Of a DNA stretch of 64,000 bases, positions 1-9,535 are shown in pieces (position 1 is the stretch's first letter; each line of letters begins with the position of its first letter). The DNA comes from Bordetella genomosp. 5. Its GTDB lineage: Bacteria; Pseudomonadota; Gammaproteobacteria; Burkholderiales; Burkholderiaceae_B. The notes beneath the pieces were generated by a model. The model was given only the letters and a program-made list of their open reading frames with translations. It did no database searches and had not been told where the DNA came from. The position numbers were made by a program, and so were the translations under genes. The stretch lies in the NCBI RefSeq assembly GCF_002261475.1, contig NZ_NEVN01000011.1, positions 1-64,000 on the forward strand. Reading direction: 5' to 3'.

Positions 1-3000
1 TCAGCTCTGGCGGCTCGCAGAACGTGAGTTCTGGCGGTAACGCTTCCGGCACGCAAGTGTCGAGCGGCGGGCAGCAGACCGTCAGCTCTGGCGGCTCCGC
101 GACAAGCACGGTTGTTAGCTCGGGCGGCACGCAAACCGTCAGCTCCGGCGGTAACGCCAATTCCACCGTGGTCAGCAGCGGCGGCAACCAAGACGTCAGC
201 GGAAACGCCTCCAACACGCAGGTCTCCAGCGGTGGCCAGCAGAACGTGAGTTCCGGCGGTTCTGCGACCAGCACCACGGTGAGCTCGGGTGGTACGCAAA
301 CCGTCAGCTCCGGCGGCAACACCAACTCCACGACCGTCAGCAGCGGCGGTTCGCAGAACGTCAGCGGCAATGCCTCCAACACGCAGGTGTCCAGCGGCGG
401 CCAGCAGAACGTGGGCGATGGTGGCACGGCCAGCAACACGACCGTCAGCTCTGGCGGCTCGCAGAACGTGAGTTCTGGCGGTAACGCTTCCGGCACGCAA
501 GTGTCGAGCGGCGGGCAGCAGACCGTCAGCTCTGGCGGCTCCGCGACAAGCACGGTTGTTAGCTCGGGCGGTACACAAACCGTCAGCTCCGGCGGTAACG
601 CCAATTCCACCGTGGTCAGCAGCGGCGGCAACCAAGACGTCAGCGGTAACGCCTCCAACACGCAGGTCTCCAGCGGTGGCCAGCAGAACGTCAGCAGTGG
701 CGGTACGACTAGCAACACGACGGTCAGTTCGGGAGGTTCGCAGAACGTCAGTTCGGGCGGTAACGCTTCTGGCACGCAAGTGTCGAGCGGCGGGCAACAG
801 AACGTCAGCTCCGGCGGCTCGGCGACGAGTACCACGGTGAGCTCCGGCGGTACCCAAACTGTCAGCTCCGGCGGTAACACCAACTCCACGACCGTCAGCA
901 GCGGCGGTTCGCAGAACGTGAGCTCTGGCGGTAACGCTTCCGGCACGCAGGTGTCGAGCGGCGGGCAGCAGAATGTGAGCACTGGCGGCTCGGCCACCAA
1001 CACGACGGTCAGTTCTGGCGGCTCGCAGAACGTGAGCTCCGGCGGTTCGGCCACGAGCACCACGGTGAGCTCCGGCGGCACGCAAACGGTCAGCTCCGGC
1101 GGTAACGCCAACTCCACGGTTGTCAGCTCCGGCGGCAATCAGGACGTTAGCGGCAATGCCTCCGACACGCAGGTCTCCAACGGTGGCCAGCAGAACGTGA
1201 GCAGTGGCGGTACGGCCAGCAACACGACGGTCAGTTCTGGCGGCTCGCAGAACGTCAGTTCGGGCGGTAACGCTTCTGGCACGCAAGTGTCGAGCGGCGG
1301 CTCGCAGAACGTCAGCTCTGGCGGTTCGGCCACGAGCACCGTCGTTAGCTCCGGCGGCAACCAAACCGTTAGCTCGGGCGGTAACGCCAACTCCACCGTC
1401 GTCAGCAGTGGCGGCAATCAAGACGTCAGCGGCAATGCCTCCGACACGCAGGTCTCCAACGGTGGCCAGCAGAACGTGAGCAGTGGCGGTACGGCCAGCA
1501 ACACGACGGTCAGTTCTGGTGGCTCGCAGAACGTCAGTTCTGGCGGTTCGGCCACGAGCACGGTCGTCAGCTCCGGCGGCAACCAAACCGTCAGTTCGGG
1601 CGGCAATGCCAACTCCACCGTCGTCAGCAGTGGCGGCAATCAAGACGTCAGCGGCGACGCCTCCGACACGCAGGTCTCCAACGGTGGCCAGCAGAACGTG
1701 AGCAGTGGCGGCACGGCCAGCAACACGACGGTCAGTTCTGGCGGCTCGCAGAACGTCAGTTCGGGCGGTAACGCTTCTGGCACGCAAGTGTCGAGCGGTG
1801 GCTCGCAGAACGTCAGTTCTGGCGGTTCGGCCACGAGCACGGTCGTCAGCTCCGGCGGCAACCAAACCGTCAGTTCGGGCGGCAATGCCAACTCCACGGT
1901 CGTGAGCTCTGGCGGCAATCAAGACGTCAGCGGCAATGCGTCCAACACGCAGGTCTCCAATGGTGGCCAGCAGAACGTGAGCAGTGGCGGCACGGCCAGC
2001 AACACGACGGTCAGTTCCGGTGGTTCGCAGAACGTGAGTTCGGGCGGTAACGCTTCTGGCACGCAAGTGTCGAGTGGCGGGCGGCAGACCGTCAGCTCTG
2101 GCGGTTCGGCCACGAGCACCGTCGTTAGCTCCGGCGGCAACCAAACCGTTAGCTCGGGCGGTAACGCCAACTCCACCGTCGTCAGCAGTGGCGGCAATCA
2201 AGACGTCAGCGGCAATGCGTCCAACACGCAGGTCTCCGACGGTGGCCAGCAGAACGTCAGCAGTGGCGGTACGGCCAGCAACACGACGGTCAACTCCGGC
2301 GGCTCGCAGAACGTGAGTTCGGGCGGTAACGCTTCCGGCACGCAAGTGTCGAGTGGCGGGCGGCAGACCGTCAGCTCTGGCGGTTCGGCCACGAGCACCG
2401 TCGTTAGCTCCGGCGGCACGCAGACCGTTAGCTCGGGCGGTAACGCCAACTCCACCGTCGTCAGCAGTGGCGGCAATCAAGACGTCAGCGGCAATGCGTC
2501 CAACACGCAGGTCTCCGACGGTGGCCAGCAGAACGTCAGCAGTGGCGGTACGGCCAGCAACACGACGGTCAGCTCCGGCGGCTCGCAGAACGTGAGTTCG
2601 GGCGGTAACGCTTCCGGCACGCAAGTGTCGAGTGGCGGGCGGCAGACCGTCAGCTCTGGCGGTTCGGCCACGAGCACCGTCGTTAGCTCCGGCGGCAACC
2701 AAACCGTTAGCTCGGGCGGTAACGCCAACTCCACCGTCGTCAGCAGTGGCGGCAATCAGGACGTCAGTGGCAATGCGTCCAACACGCAGGTCTCCGATGG
2801 TGGCCAGCAGAACGTGAGCAGTGGCGGCACGGCCAGCAATACGACCGTCAGCTCCGGTGGTTCGCAGAACGTGAGTTCAGGCGGTAACGCTTCCGGAACG
2901 CAGGTGTCCAGCGGCGGGCGGCAGACCGTCAGCTCTGGCGGCTCGGCCACCAGCACCGTCGTTAGCTCCGGCGGCAACCAAACCGTCAGTTCGGGCGGCA

Positions 3001-3790
3001 ATGCCAACTCCACCGTCGTCAGCAGTGGCGGCAATCAAGACGTCAGCGGCAATGCGTCCAACACGCAGGTCTCCGACGGTGGCCAGCAGAACGTCAGCAG
3101 TGGCGGTACGGCCAGCAACACGACGGTCAGTTCCGGCGGCTCGCAGAACGTGAGCTCGGGCGGTAACGCTTCCGGCACGCAGGTGTCGGATGGCGGTCAG
3201 CAGAGCGTCAGCTCTGGCGGCTCGGCGACGAGCACCACGGTGAGCTCCGGCGGTACACAAACCGTCAGTTCGGGCGGCAATGCCAACTCCACCGTTGTCA
3301 GCAGTGGCGGCAATCAAGACGTCAGCGGCAATGCGTCCAACACGCAGGTCTCCGATGGTGGTCAGCAGACCGTGAGCAGTGGCGGCACGGCCAGCAACAC
3401 GGTGGTCAGCTCCGGCGGCTCGCAGAACGTGAGCTCGGGCGGTAACGCTTCCGGCACGCAAGTGTCGAATGGCGGGCAGCAGACCGTGAGTTCTGGCGGC
3501 TCCGCGACGAGCACCGTCGTCAGCTCCGGCGGCACGCAGACCGTCAGCTCCGGCGGCAGCGCGACCTCCACGGTCGTAAGCTCGGGCGGCACCCACAACG
3601 TCAGCGACGGTGGCAGCGCTTCGGACACCCACGTCTCGAACGGCGGCCAACAGAACGTCAGCTCTGGTGGTTCGACGACGAGCACGGTGGTGAGCTCGGG
3701 AGGCCGCCAGACCGTGGACTCCGGCGCAGCGGCAAGCGGGACCACCGTCACCGACGGCGGGTCGCTCAACGTGTCGTCGGGCGGCACGTT
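1..3790 (+). repeat. Tandem 279-bp (93-residue) coding supermodules
   Basis: The VSSGG repeats are organised into higher-order units of 93 residues, each opening with a QDVSGNAS variant that breaks the VSSGG rhythm. Between about 1139 and 3034 the phase recurs every 279 bp, with one 222-bp unit at 1418-1639 that lacks a submodule. About a dozen QDVSG/QNVSG boundaries are visible. The units are nearly identical at nucleotide level, differing by scattered substitutions such as SDGG/SNGG/SSGG. Confidence 0.9.
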
Positions 3791-5762
3791 GGCAGGTCAC
3801 ACCCTCATTCAGGACGGGGGCCACCTGTCGGGCACGAACATCACCAATCACGGCAATCTCGAGTTCCATCGCGATGGCACGGATAGCTTTGGCGGTGACA
3901 TCTCGGGCTCCGGCGGCATCACCAAGACGGGCGGCGGCACGCAGACCCTGACCGGCACGATCGATCAGGCGAAGGGCTTCACCGTCGAAGACGGCACGCT
4001 CGACCTCAACGGCGGCCGGTACTCGGCGGACGGCGACCTGGTCACGCTCCGCGGCTCCAGCGGGGTCCGCACGGTGCTGTTCCGTAACGGCGCCAGCGCA
4101 AGCACGGGAGGCGCCTACTTTGTGGCGGATGCCACCAAGACGGGCCACATTGTCTTCGATCAGGTCAGCCTCGATGCAACGTCCAAGGTGTTGGTCGAAG
4201 CCAAGAACGGCAGCGAGCTCAATGTCGATGTGATCGACTCCACGCTCGCCGGCAACCTGCTCTATCGCGACACCAGCACCGGTCTCATCCGCTTGACGCG
4301 CAGCCGTCTCACCGGCGTCATCGATCCCGCCGACATGAGCATCGACCGCAGCAGCACGTGGACGATGACGGGCAACTCTGAACTGCGCGACCTGTTCCTG
4401 TCGGGCACGATCGACTTCCAGGCGCCGGCTAGCACCTTCGCGCCCAAGAACCTGACCGTTCGCTCACTCGCCGGCGACGGCGGCACCCTCATCCTCAACC
4501 AGGTGCTCTCCGACGGCAGCGTGCAAGGGGATCGCCTGACCGTGGATGGCGGCAAGGTCACCGGCAAGACGTTCCTGGCCATTCGCAACTACGCAGGCCT
4601 GGGCGCACAGACGCAGGGCGACGGCCTGCTGGTTGTCGAAGCCAAGAACGGCGCCGATACGACGGCGGGCACCACCCGCGACGGCTTCGCACTCAAAGAC
4701 CCGGTGTACGCCGGCGCCTATGAGTACCGTCTCAAGGCCCAGGATGCCAAGGGAACCGGTCAGAACTGGTACCTGACGTCCTCGTCCGAGAAGGCTCCGG
4801 GCACGCTCATGTATCGCCCGGCCGCGGCCTCGCTGGCGTCCACCCTCGACCTGACCTCGATCATGACGCGCGAAGCCATGCTGCGTGCCACCGATCGTCC
4901 CGGGCTGGGGGCTGCACCCTCGCTCGATCAGCCGCGCGGCTGGATGAGCGTGATGCATCGCAGCGTCGACGCCAGCGGGTCAGGTGAGACCGCGCCGCAA
5001 TACAAGGCTTCCATGAGCGGCATCACTGGCGGTGTCGACATCTGGCGCCATCAGAACCGTGACGGCGGCCTCACGCGTGCCGGCCTCTATGGCGCCCTGC
5101 TGTCCGGAGACGGTGACGCGCATGGCAAGGCTGGCGGCATCGACGATGCCCTCACCGCCCGCCTGCGGCAGAACGTATCGGTCGCGGGTGCGCACGTTGA
5201 GCACCGCGCGCCGTCGGGCGCCTACGTCAAGGCCGCGGCACAGGCGAGCCTGAACAAGGGCAAGGTCAGTGGTTCCGACTCCGCCACCGTGCGCGGATCG
5301 GGCACGGCTGCCAGCGTCGAAGTCGGCAAGACCTTCCTGCTCAGCCCCACGGTGTCGATCGAACCGCAGGCGCAAGTGATCTACCAGAACCAGCAATACA
5401 AGTCCGTGGGCCTGGCGGGTGACACCAAGGCGCGACTCAACTCTGACGACAACGTCAGTGCGCGCCTGGGCATGAAGTTCGGCTGGTCGCCCCAAGGTCA
5501 GCAAGGCGCCACGCAGGTCACCTTCTCGACAGACCTCTGGCATCGAAACGGCAAGCAGAACGTCGAGTTCAGCAAGCCGGGCGTTACCAACAGCCGGACA
5601 GCCGCCGACTTCGGTGGAACGTCCGTCGCAGTCGGCGTGGGCCTCGAAACCCGCATCGACGAAAAGTGGAGCCTGAATGGAGCGGTGGGCTACCAGCGCT
5701 CTATCGATGGTGCCAAATCAGAAGGAGTGACGGCGCGGATCGGCATCAAGATCAAGTTCTGA
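1..5762 (+). CDS. AIDA-type autotransporter adhesin, 5' end outside window
   Basis: A type Va secreted surface protein whose frame is open from the first complete codon at position 3, so the N-terminus and signal peptide lie upstream. About 1250 residues are tandem VSSGG-type repeats (TVSSGG, NVSSGG, STVVSSGG). A short passenger stem follows, with a GGGTQTLTGT autotransporter-associated strand near nt 3930 and a pertactin-like region. The C-terminal beta-barrel spans roughly nt 4930-5762 and ends in the aromatic residue F. The Ser/Thr-rich repeats resemble the heptosylated repeats of AIDA-I/TibA. A heptosyltransferase partner gene is not visible here and could lie upstream. Likely role is adhesion or autoaggregation (inference from family). 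Confidence 0.93.
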   Translation, partial: SSGGSQNVSSGGNASGTQVSSGGQQTVSSGGSATSTVVSSGGTQTVSSGGNANSTVVSSGGNQDVSGNASNTQVSSGGQQNVSSGGSATSTTVSSGGTQTVSSGGNTNSTTVSSGGSQNVSGNASNTQVSSGGQQNVGDGGTASNTTVSSGGSQNVSSGGNASGTQVSSGGQQTVSSGGSATSTVVSSGGTQTVSSGGNANSTVVSSGGNQDVSGNASNTQVSSGGQQNVSSGGTTSNTTVSSGGSQNVSSGGNASGTQVSSGGQQNVSSGGSATSTTVSSGGTQTVSSGGNTNSTTVSSGGSQNVSSGGNASGTQVSSGGQQNVSTGGSATNTTVSSGGSQNVSSGGSATSTTVSSGGTQTVSSGGNANSTVVSSGGNQDVSGNASDTQVSNGGQQNVSSGGTASNTTVSSGGSQNVSSGGNASGTQVSSGGSQNVSSGGSATSTVVSSGGNQTVSSGGNANSTVVSSGGNQDVSGNASDTQVSNGGQQNVSSGGTASNTTVSSGGSQNVSSGGSATSTVVSSGGNQTVSSGGNANSTVVSSGGNQDVSGDASDTQVSNGGQQNVSSGGTASNTTVSSGGSQNVSSGGNASGTQVSSGGSQNVSSGGSATSTVVSSGGNQTVSSGGNANSTVVSSGGNQDVSGNASNTQVSNGGQQNVSSGGTASNTTVSSGGSQNVSSGGNASGTQVSSGGRQTVSSGGSATSTVVSSGGNQTVSSGGNANSTVVSSGGNQDVSGNASNTQVSDGGQQNVSSGGTASNTTVNSGGSQNVSSGGNASGTQVSSGGRQTVSSGGSATSTVVSSGGTQTVSSGGNANSTVVSSGGNQDVSGNASNTQVSDGGQQNVSSGGTASNTTVSSGGSQNVSSGGNASGTQVSSGGRQTVSSGGSATSTVVSSGGNQTVSSGGNANSTVVSSGGNQDVSGNASNTQVSDGGQQNVSSGGTASNTTVSSGGSQNVSSGGNASGTQVSSGGRQTVSSGGSATSTVVSSGGNQTVSSGGNANSTVVSSGGNQDVSGNASNTQVSDGGQQNVSSGGTASNTTVSSGGSQNVSSGGNASGTQVSDGGQQSVSSGGSATSTTVSSGGTQTVSSGGNANSTVVSSGGNQDVSGNASNTQVSDGGQQTVSSGGTASNTVVSSGGSQNVSSGGNASGTQVSNGGQQTVSSGGSATSTVVSSGGTQTVSSGGSATSTVVSSGGTHNVSDGGSASDTHVSNGGQQNVSSGGSTTSTVVSSGGRQTVDSGAAASGTTVTDGGSLNVSSGGTLAGHTLIQDGGHLSGTNITNHGNLEFHRDGTDSFGGDISGSGGITKTGGGTQTLTGTIDQAKGFTVEDGTLDLNGGRYSADGDLVTLRGSSGVRTVLFRNGASASTGGAYFVADATKTGHIVFDQVSLDATSKVLVEAKNGSELNVDVIDSTLAGNLLYRDTSTGLIRLTRSRLTGVIDPADMSIDRSSTWTMTGNSELRDLFLSGTIDFQAPASTFAPKNLTVRSLAGDGGTLILNQVLSDGSVQGDRLTVDGGKVTGKTFLAIRNYAGLGAQTQGDGLLVVEAKNGADTTAGTTRDGFALKDPVYAGAYEYRLKAQDAKGTGQNWYLTSSSEKAPGTLMYRPAAASLASTLDLTSIMTREAMLRATDRPGLGAAPSLDQPRGWMSVMHRSVDASGSGETAPQYKASMSGITGGVDIWRHQNRDGGLTRAGLYGALLSGDGDAHGKAGGIDDALTARLRQNVSVAGAHVEHRAPSGAYVKAAAQASLNKGKVSGSDSATVRGSGTAASVEVGKTFLLSPTVSIEPQAQVIYQNQQYKSVGLAGDTKARLNSDDNVSARLGMKFGWSPQGQQGATQVTFSTDLWHRNGKQNVEFSKPGVTNSRTAADFGGTSVAVGVGLETRIDEKWSLNGAVGYQRSIDGAKSEGVTARIGIKIKF

Positions 5763-5803
5763 ACTCCTGACAAACCCTTTTATTCACTTGACTTAGAAAC
5801 ACC

Positions 5804-6220
5804 ATGAATCGACTCAAATCACTCCATATCGGTGCCCTGGCAGTCGTCCTCGCGGCGATCGGATCGAATGCGGCGGCGGCGCCCTCGTCAACGAAAGAGG
5901 CTGCCACGCCCGAGGCGATGTACCAGCCGCAATGTGCAGACCAACCGGTGCTGCAGATGCTTGCCAACACCATCCGGTCGGCCAACTCGCTCGACAACGC
6001 GATTCGCATGGGTTTCCACGACGTCAAGTCGGCCGACGGCCAAAACAAGAGCAAGGCGAAGGCCGCGAAACCGGCGCTGACCTGCGAAGCGAGCGTGACG
6101 CTGGTGGATGAGCAAACGCTGATGCGCACGGATGCGCTCACGGTGCGCTACACCCTCGTGCCGACCGCCCAGCCGAACACGTACGCGCTGAACTTCCAGC
6201 CGGTGCGTAATCGCAAATAG
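5804..6220 (+). CDS. Small secreted protein of unknown function
   Basis: A 138-residue protein with a clear Sec signal peptide (MNRLKSLHIGALAVVLAAIG, then an AAAAP cleavage region near residue 27). The mature part is charged, with two Cys (in PQCAD and LTCEA) that could form a disulphide, and ends in a predicted beta-rich segment. It starts 41 bp after the autotransporter stop in the same direction, so it may be co-transcribed and act in the periplasm on that adhesin, but this is inference from position only. I recognise no family. Confidence 0.7.
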   Translation: MNRLKSLHIGALAVVLAAIGSNAAAAPSSTKEAATPEAMYQPQCADQPVLQMLANTIRSANSLDNAIRMGFHDVKSADGQNKSKAKAAKPALTCEASVTLVDEQTLMRTDALTVRYTLVPTAQPNTYALNFQPVRNRK

Positions 6221-6240
6221 GCGCGTCGAGCGTAACGCCT

Positions 6241-6272
6241 GGCGCGTGTTGCGGCCTCCCGCGACACGCGCC
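6241..6272. terminator. GC-rich hairpin between convergent genes
   Basis: GGCGCGTGT (6241-6249) pairs with ACACGCGCC (6264-6272), and the stem extends inward through GCG/CGC. It sits in the 84-bp gap between the convergent secreted-protein gene and argE. There is no clear T-tract, so it may act as a transcription barrier rather than a textbook intrinsic terminator. Confidence 0.4.
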
Positions 6273-6303
6273 ACCGGCGCGGGCATCGCTATGCCTCGAT
6301 GTC

Positions 6304-7479
6304 TCAACCGCAGAGGTGCTGGACCAGCCCCGTCATCAGGCGATCGCAGGCCTCGATCTGGGATATCTCGACGTACTCGTCGGCCTTGTGCGCCACTTCG
6401 ATGCTGCCCGGGCCGCACACCAGCACGGCGGTCTCGTTCCATTGTTGACGAAACAGGCCCCCCTCGGTGCCGAACGCAACTTTGGTCAGCGTGGTGTCCG
6501 GTGGCAGCAGCGAGGCGAGCAACTGCACGGCCGGCGCGTCGTCGGGCGTCGACAGGCCCGGATAGGTATTGACCACCTGCACTTCCGGCAGCGCCGCCTC
6601 GGGCGAGGCATTCGCGTCAAGCATGCGGGACTGCGTGCGTTCCAGCACCCGCGCCAGGATCTCCGCGGGTTCGTCCTGAGCGACGTTGCGGATCTCGAAG
6701 TCGAGCTCGCATTCGGCGGGCACGATGTTGAGCGCCGTGCCGCCGCGGATCGTGCCCACGTGCACCGTGGAATACGGAATCGCGTAGCCCTCCTCGCGCG
6801 CGCCGTGCGCGGCCAGGTCTTGCTGTACATCGCGCAGTGCCGCGACAAAGTCGGCCGCGGTCTGGATGGCGTTCACGAAGTTGGGCGCGAGGCCTGAATG
6901 CCCTGCCTGTCCGCAGCACAGTGCGCGATAGGCCGCCTTGCCCTTGTGACCGGTGCCGATCTTCATCAGCGTAGGTTCGCCGACCACGCAGAGCGACGGC
7001 GCGGGGTTCAGGCCTTCGAGCGCGCGCAGCAGGTGCCGCACGCCCACGCAGCCGATTTCTTCATCGAACGACAGCGCCAACTGCAGCGGCCGCTTCAACG
7101 GCTGCTGCGCGGCGTGCACCATGGCCATCACGGCGCAGGCAACGAAGCCCTTCATGTCGGCCGCGCCACGGCCATAGATCCGCCCATCGCGCTCGGTCGC
7201 CTCGAAGGCGGGCGAGGTCCACGGCTGGCCCACGACAGGTACGACGTCGGTGTGGCCGGACAGCATGATGCCCGGCTGATCGCCCGGCCCAACACTGGCG
7301 AAGAGATTGCAGCGATTGGGGTCCTGGGGATCCGGCACGAGCCGCGACGCGATGCCGGCGGCCGCCAACACCTCCTGCAAGCGCGCCATGAGACCGGCGT
7401 TCGGCGTGAGCGAGACAGACGGAAAGGCGATCAACTCGCGCAGCAGGTCCAGGCTGGTCGAAGGAATGGGTTGCGACAT
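6304..7479 (-). CDS. argE: Acetylornithine deacetylase (ArgE/DapE family)
   Basis: A 391-residue M20-family metallo-deacylase, the length expected for ArgE, which hydrolyses N-acetylornithine to ornithine and acetate in arginine synthesis. Visible family motifs are SGHTDVVPV, GRGAADMKG and SFDEEIGC for metal binding and catalysis, GHKGKAAYR leading into the dimerisation domain (QAGHSG), and GTEGGLF near the C-terminus. The ATG at 7479 was chosen because the protein then begins MSQPIPSTSLDLLRELIAFP as in the family; the frame stays open 114 codons further upstream without family similarity. Related M20 hydrolases on other N-acyl substrates cannot be excluded. Confidence 0.88.
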   Translation of the reverse strand: MSQPIPSTSLDLLRELIAFPSVSLTPNAGLMARLQEVLAAAGIASRLVPDPQDPNRCNLFASVGPGDQPGIMLSGHTDVVPVVGQPWTSPAFEATERDGRIYGRGAADMKGFVACAVMAMVHAAQQPLKRPLQLALSFDEEIGCVGVRHLLRALEGLNPAPSLCVVGEPTLMKIGTGHKGKAAYRALCCGQAGHSGLAPNFVNAIQTAADFVAALRDVQQDLAAHGAREEGYAIPYSTVHVGTIRGGTALNIVPAECELDFEIRNVAQDEPAEILARVLERTQSRMLDANASPEAALPEVQVVNTYPGLSTPDDAPAVQLLASLLPPDTTLTKVAFGTEGGLFRQQWNETAVLVCGPGSIEVAHKADEYVEISQIEACDRLMTGLVQHLCG

Positions 7480-7631
7480 GAAGGTCTCTTCAAGAAAGAC
7501 GGCGAGCGCGGCGGCGGAAGGCGGGTTGGCGTAAGCAGGTGGGCTGCAGTGTAATGCCGCCAGCGCATGCACATGCGACGTCTTCCGCATGATCGAGGCG
7601 CCCGGACCGTCGCCACACAGCAAGCGGTGCC

Positions 7632-8711
7632 CTACTCCACCCGCAGCAGGTTGGGCGACGCGCCCGGGACCGGCTTGGCGTGGATCTTGGGCGCGCGATA
7701 AACGAGATTGCGTAACGCGGCTTCGGTCTTCGTCATGCCGTAGGCCTTGAGCCCCGTGGCCTGGCGAAACGACTTCAAGCTCGCCGGGAGGCGCTCGACG
7801 GTCAACGAGTCCAGCGAACACATCAGGTCATTCGCGAGGACCTGGCATGTGTCTTCCGCGAGTTTGGGTTGATCGGCCGGCAGCACAAACCCGTCGGTCA
7901 GCACCACGTCGCCTTCGGCCAGGGTGATCTCCGCGACGGGCGAGAACGTGAGTTCCGCATCGATGGCGGGGATCTCGATGACCTCGGCCGCGCCGCCCTT
8001 GACGGCGCTGCGCGCGCTCATGCCCCAGCGAAACTCGCGCGCTTCTTCCGTGCATCCGTCGCCCACCCGGAGCACCAGCGGGCAACCGGTCCCCATCCCG
8101 TCATCGCGCTTCATGGCCTGAGACCAGTGGCCTGTCTTGCGGTAATCCTTCATGTCGAACTCATTGAGGACGGCAACGCCGGCCTTATCCAGGGAGAGGC
8201 TGGCCGGCTTGTCATGAGGCGCGGGCTCTCGCATCCCTGGCTGGATGTACGTGATGCGCGCGAGCCGATATCGGCCCGGCTGCACAGCGATCATTTGGTA
8301 TGTAATGGCGCCGTCGGTCATCTGGAACAGCGGGCCGGTATCCCAGGCTTCGCGTTTGTGCTTGCCGTAGCCGACCGAGATGGCATTGTGCTCGTTCACG
8401 TGATGAAGCCAGCGCATCTTCATGCTGCGCTGGCGCACAAAGTCCGCGCGCACGGAAGGATCATCGAAGTTGCGTGGCCCTTGCGCATCAAGATTGATGG
8501 TGGGGATCACGAGCAACGCCATGCCCATCTCGCGGGTATCGCCCAGAAACTCGTCGGCCCAGGCCCTTTGGCGCTCCGTACCTTCATCCCATAGCTCGGC
8601 GCGTGACTTGTTTTGTTCAGCTTCGGCTGGCGCCTCGGTCTGGGCATGCACGGCGCCATGGACGCAAAGGCTGATCAGGCAAGCGCGCATCAGCGCGGAG
8701 GTAAGCGGCAT
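7632..8711 (-). CDS. Secreted protein of unknown function
   Basis: A 359-residue protein with a signal peptide (MPLTSALMRACLISLCVHGA, then VHAQ cleavage). The mature part starts in an acidic, charged segment and is otherwise a mixed alpha/beta exported protein with four Cys near the middle and end. I recognise no catalytic motif or family. The ATG at 8711 is preferred because it gives the signal peptide and follows an AAGGAACG ribosome-binding sequence. It is divergent from the PAAR gene and upstream of argE on the same strand, 152 bp away, without obvious coupling. Confidence 0.65.
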   Translation of the reverse strand: MPLTSALMRACLISLCVHGAVHAQTEAPAEAEQNKSRAELWDEGTERQRAWADEFLGDTREMGMALLVIPTINLDAQGPRNFDDPSVRADFVRQRSMKMRWLHHVNEHNAISVGYGKHKREAWDTGPLFQMTDGAITYQMIAVQPGRYRLARITYIQPGMREPAPHDKPASLSLDKAGVAVLNEFDMKDYRKTGHWSQAMKRDDGMGTGCPLVLRVGDGCTEEAREFRWGMSARSAVKGGAAEVIEIPAIDAELTFSPVAEITLAEGDVVLTDGFVLPADQPKLAEDTCQVLANDLMCSLDSLTVERLPASLKSFRQATGLKAYGMTKTEAALRNLVYRAPKIHAKPVPGASPNLLRVE

Positions 8712-8928
8712 CGTTCGTTCCTTGTGGACTGGCAGAGGGACGGGCGTGTCGCCCCGGAGGCTGCGCGCGTCGGGTCTCGCAAGACCGGGGCGCCTGGGCT
8801 GCGGCCGGGACAGCCGACATCTTATCGTCATCTGCTGTCCTGCCTCGCCCACGCCCCACCCGATACGAACCGGCGCGCCATGCTGCACAGCTTGTCCGCT
8901 TTGGTAAAAAACGCTCACGACCTTGTGA

Positions 8929-8956
8929 TTGCGGCGCGTCGAGCCGCGGATACACT
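8929..8956 (+). promoter_or_regulatory. Possible sigma-70 promoter for the PAAR module
   Basis: TTGCGG (8929-8934), a 16-bp spacer and TACACT (8951-8956) resemble -35 and -10 boxes 43 bp before the GTG start of the PAAR gene. This is a visual match only. Confidence 0.3.
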
Positions 8957-8998
8957 ACGGCCACTTTTTTCAGCCTGTAGCCAAAGAGGGCGCGAGCC

Positions 8999-9535
8999 GT
9001 GCAAAAAGCCGTGATCAGGGTCGGCGACAAGACAAGCCATGGCGGCACGGTCGTGACCGGCGACCCGACGCTCAACGTTTTTGGCCAGCTGGCCGCGCGC
9101 AAGGGCGACATGACGTCGTGCCCCAAATGCAAAGGCTCTTACCCCATCGTCGAGGGCACGCAGTCCACGGGCAGCGCGCAATGGCTCGCGCTCGAGGGCA
9201 TGCGCACCGCCTGCGGCGCCACCCTCATCGCGAGCCAGCACTTCTGGACCGAGGCGCCCTCCGCGGGCGCGGGCGGCGGCGCGTCGAACGCGGGGCCGGG
9301 TACCGAGTACCAAGCCGGCGAAGACGAGACCGCCCCCTACCGCGGGCGCTTTCAGGTGATCGACGACAGCAGCCGCGAGCCGGTGGCTGGCCGCGCGTAT
9401 CGAATCAGCTCAATGAACGGCGCCACGGTCGAGGGCGAGACAGATGCCAACGGCCATACGAGCTGGGTGACGGGCGACTCGCCGGACATGCTCTCGCTGA
9501 CATTGCTGCCCCCGCCGAAGGAAGATGAAGCATGA
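8999..9535 (+). CDS. PAAR-domain T6SS spike protein with TTR-like extension
   Basis: A 178-residue protein with a GTG start. Residues 1 to about 88 are a PAAR domain (VIRVGDKTSHGGTVVTGDP, then GDMTSCPKCKGSYPIVEG and TACGATLIAS). PAAR proteins form the sharp metal-binding tip on the VgrG spike of type VI secretion systems. After a flexible Gly/Ser linker, residues about 116-175 look like a transthyretin-type beta domain (EPVAGRAYRI, then EGETDANGHTSW), an extension known in other PAAR proteins to carry effectors. The stop overlaps the start of the nuclease gene (ATGA), so translation is coupled. No VgrG or sheath gene is present in the window. Confidence 0.85.
   Translation: MQKAVIRVGDKTSHGGTVVTGDPTLNVFGQLAARKGDMTSCPKCKGSYPIVEGTQSTGSAQWLALEGMRTACGATLIASQHFWTEAPSAGAGGGASNAGPGTEYQAGEDETAPYRGRFQVIDDSSREPVAGRAYRISSMNGATVEGETDANGHTSWVTGDSPDMLSLTLLPPPKEDEA

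Noticed and set aside
1139-3034. Series of 92-residue open frames on the minus strand inside the adhesin
   Set aside because: They recur every 279 bp because the repeat itself lacks stop codons in that frame; the Pro/Leu/Glu-rich translations are reverse-complement shadows of VSSGG codons.
1-3790. The tandem repeats as a CRISPR array
   Set aside because: The units are contiguous coding repeats without unique spacers and translate into one continuous protein frame.
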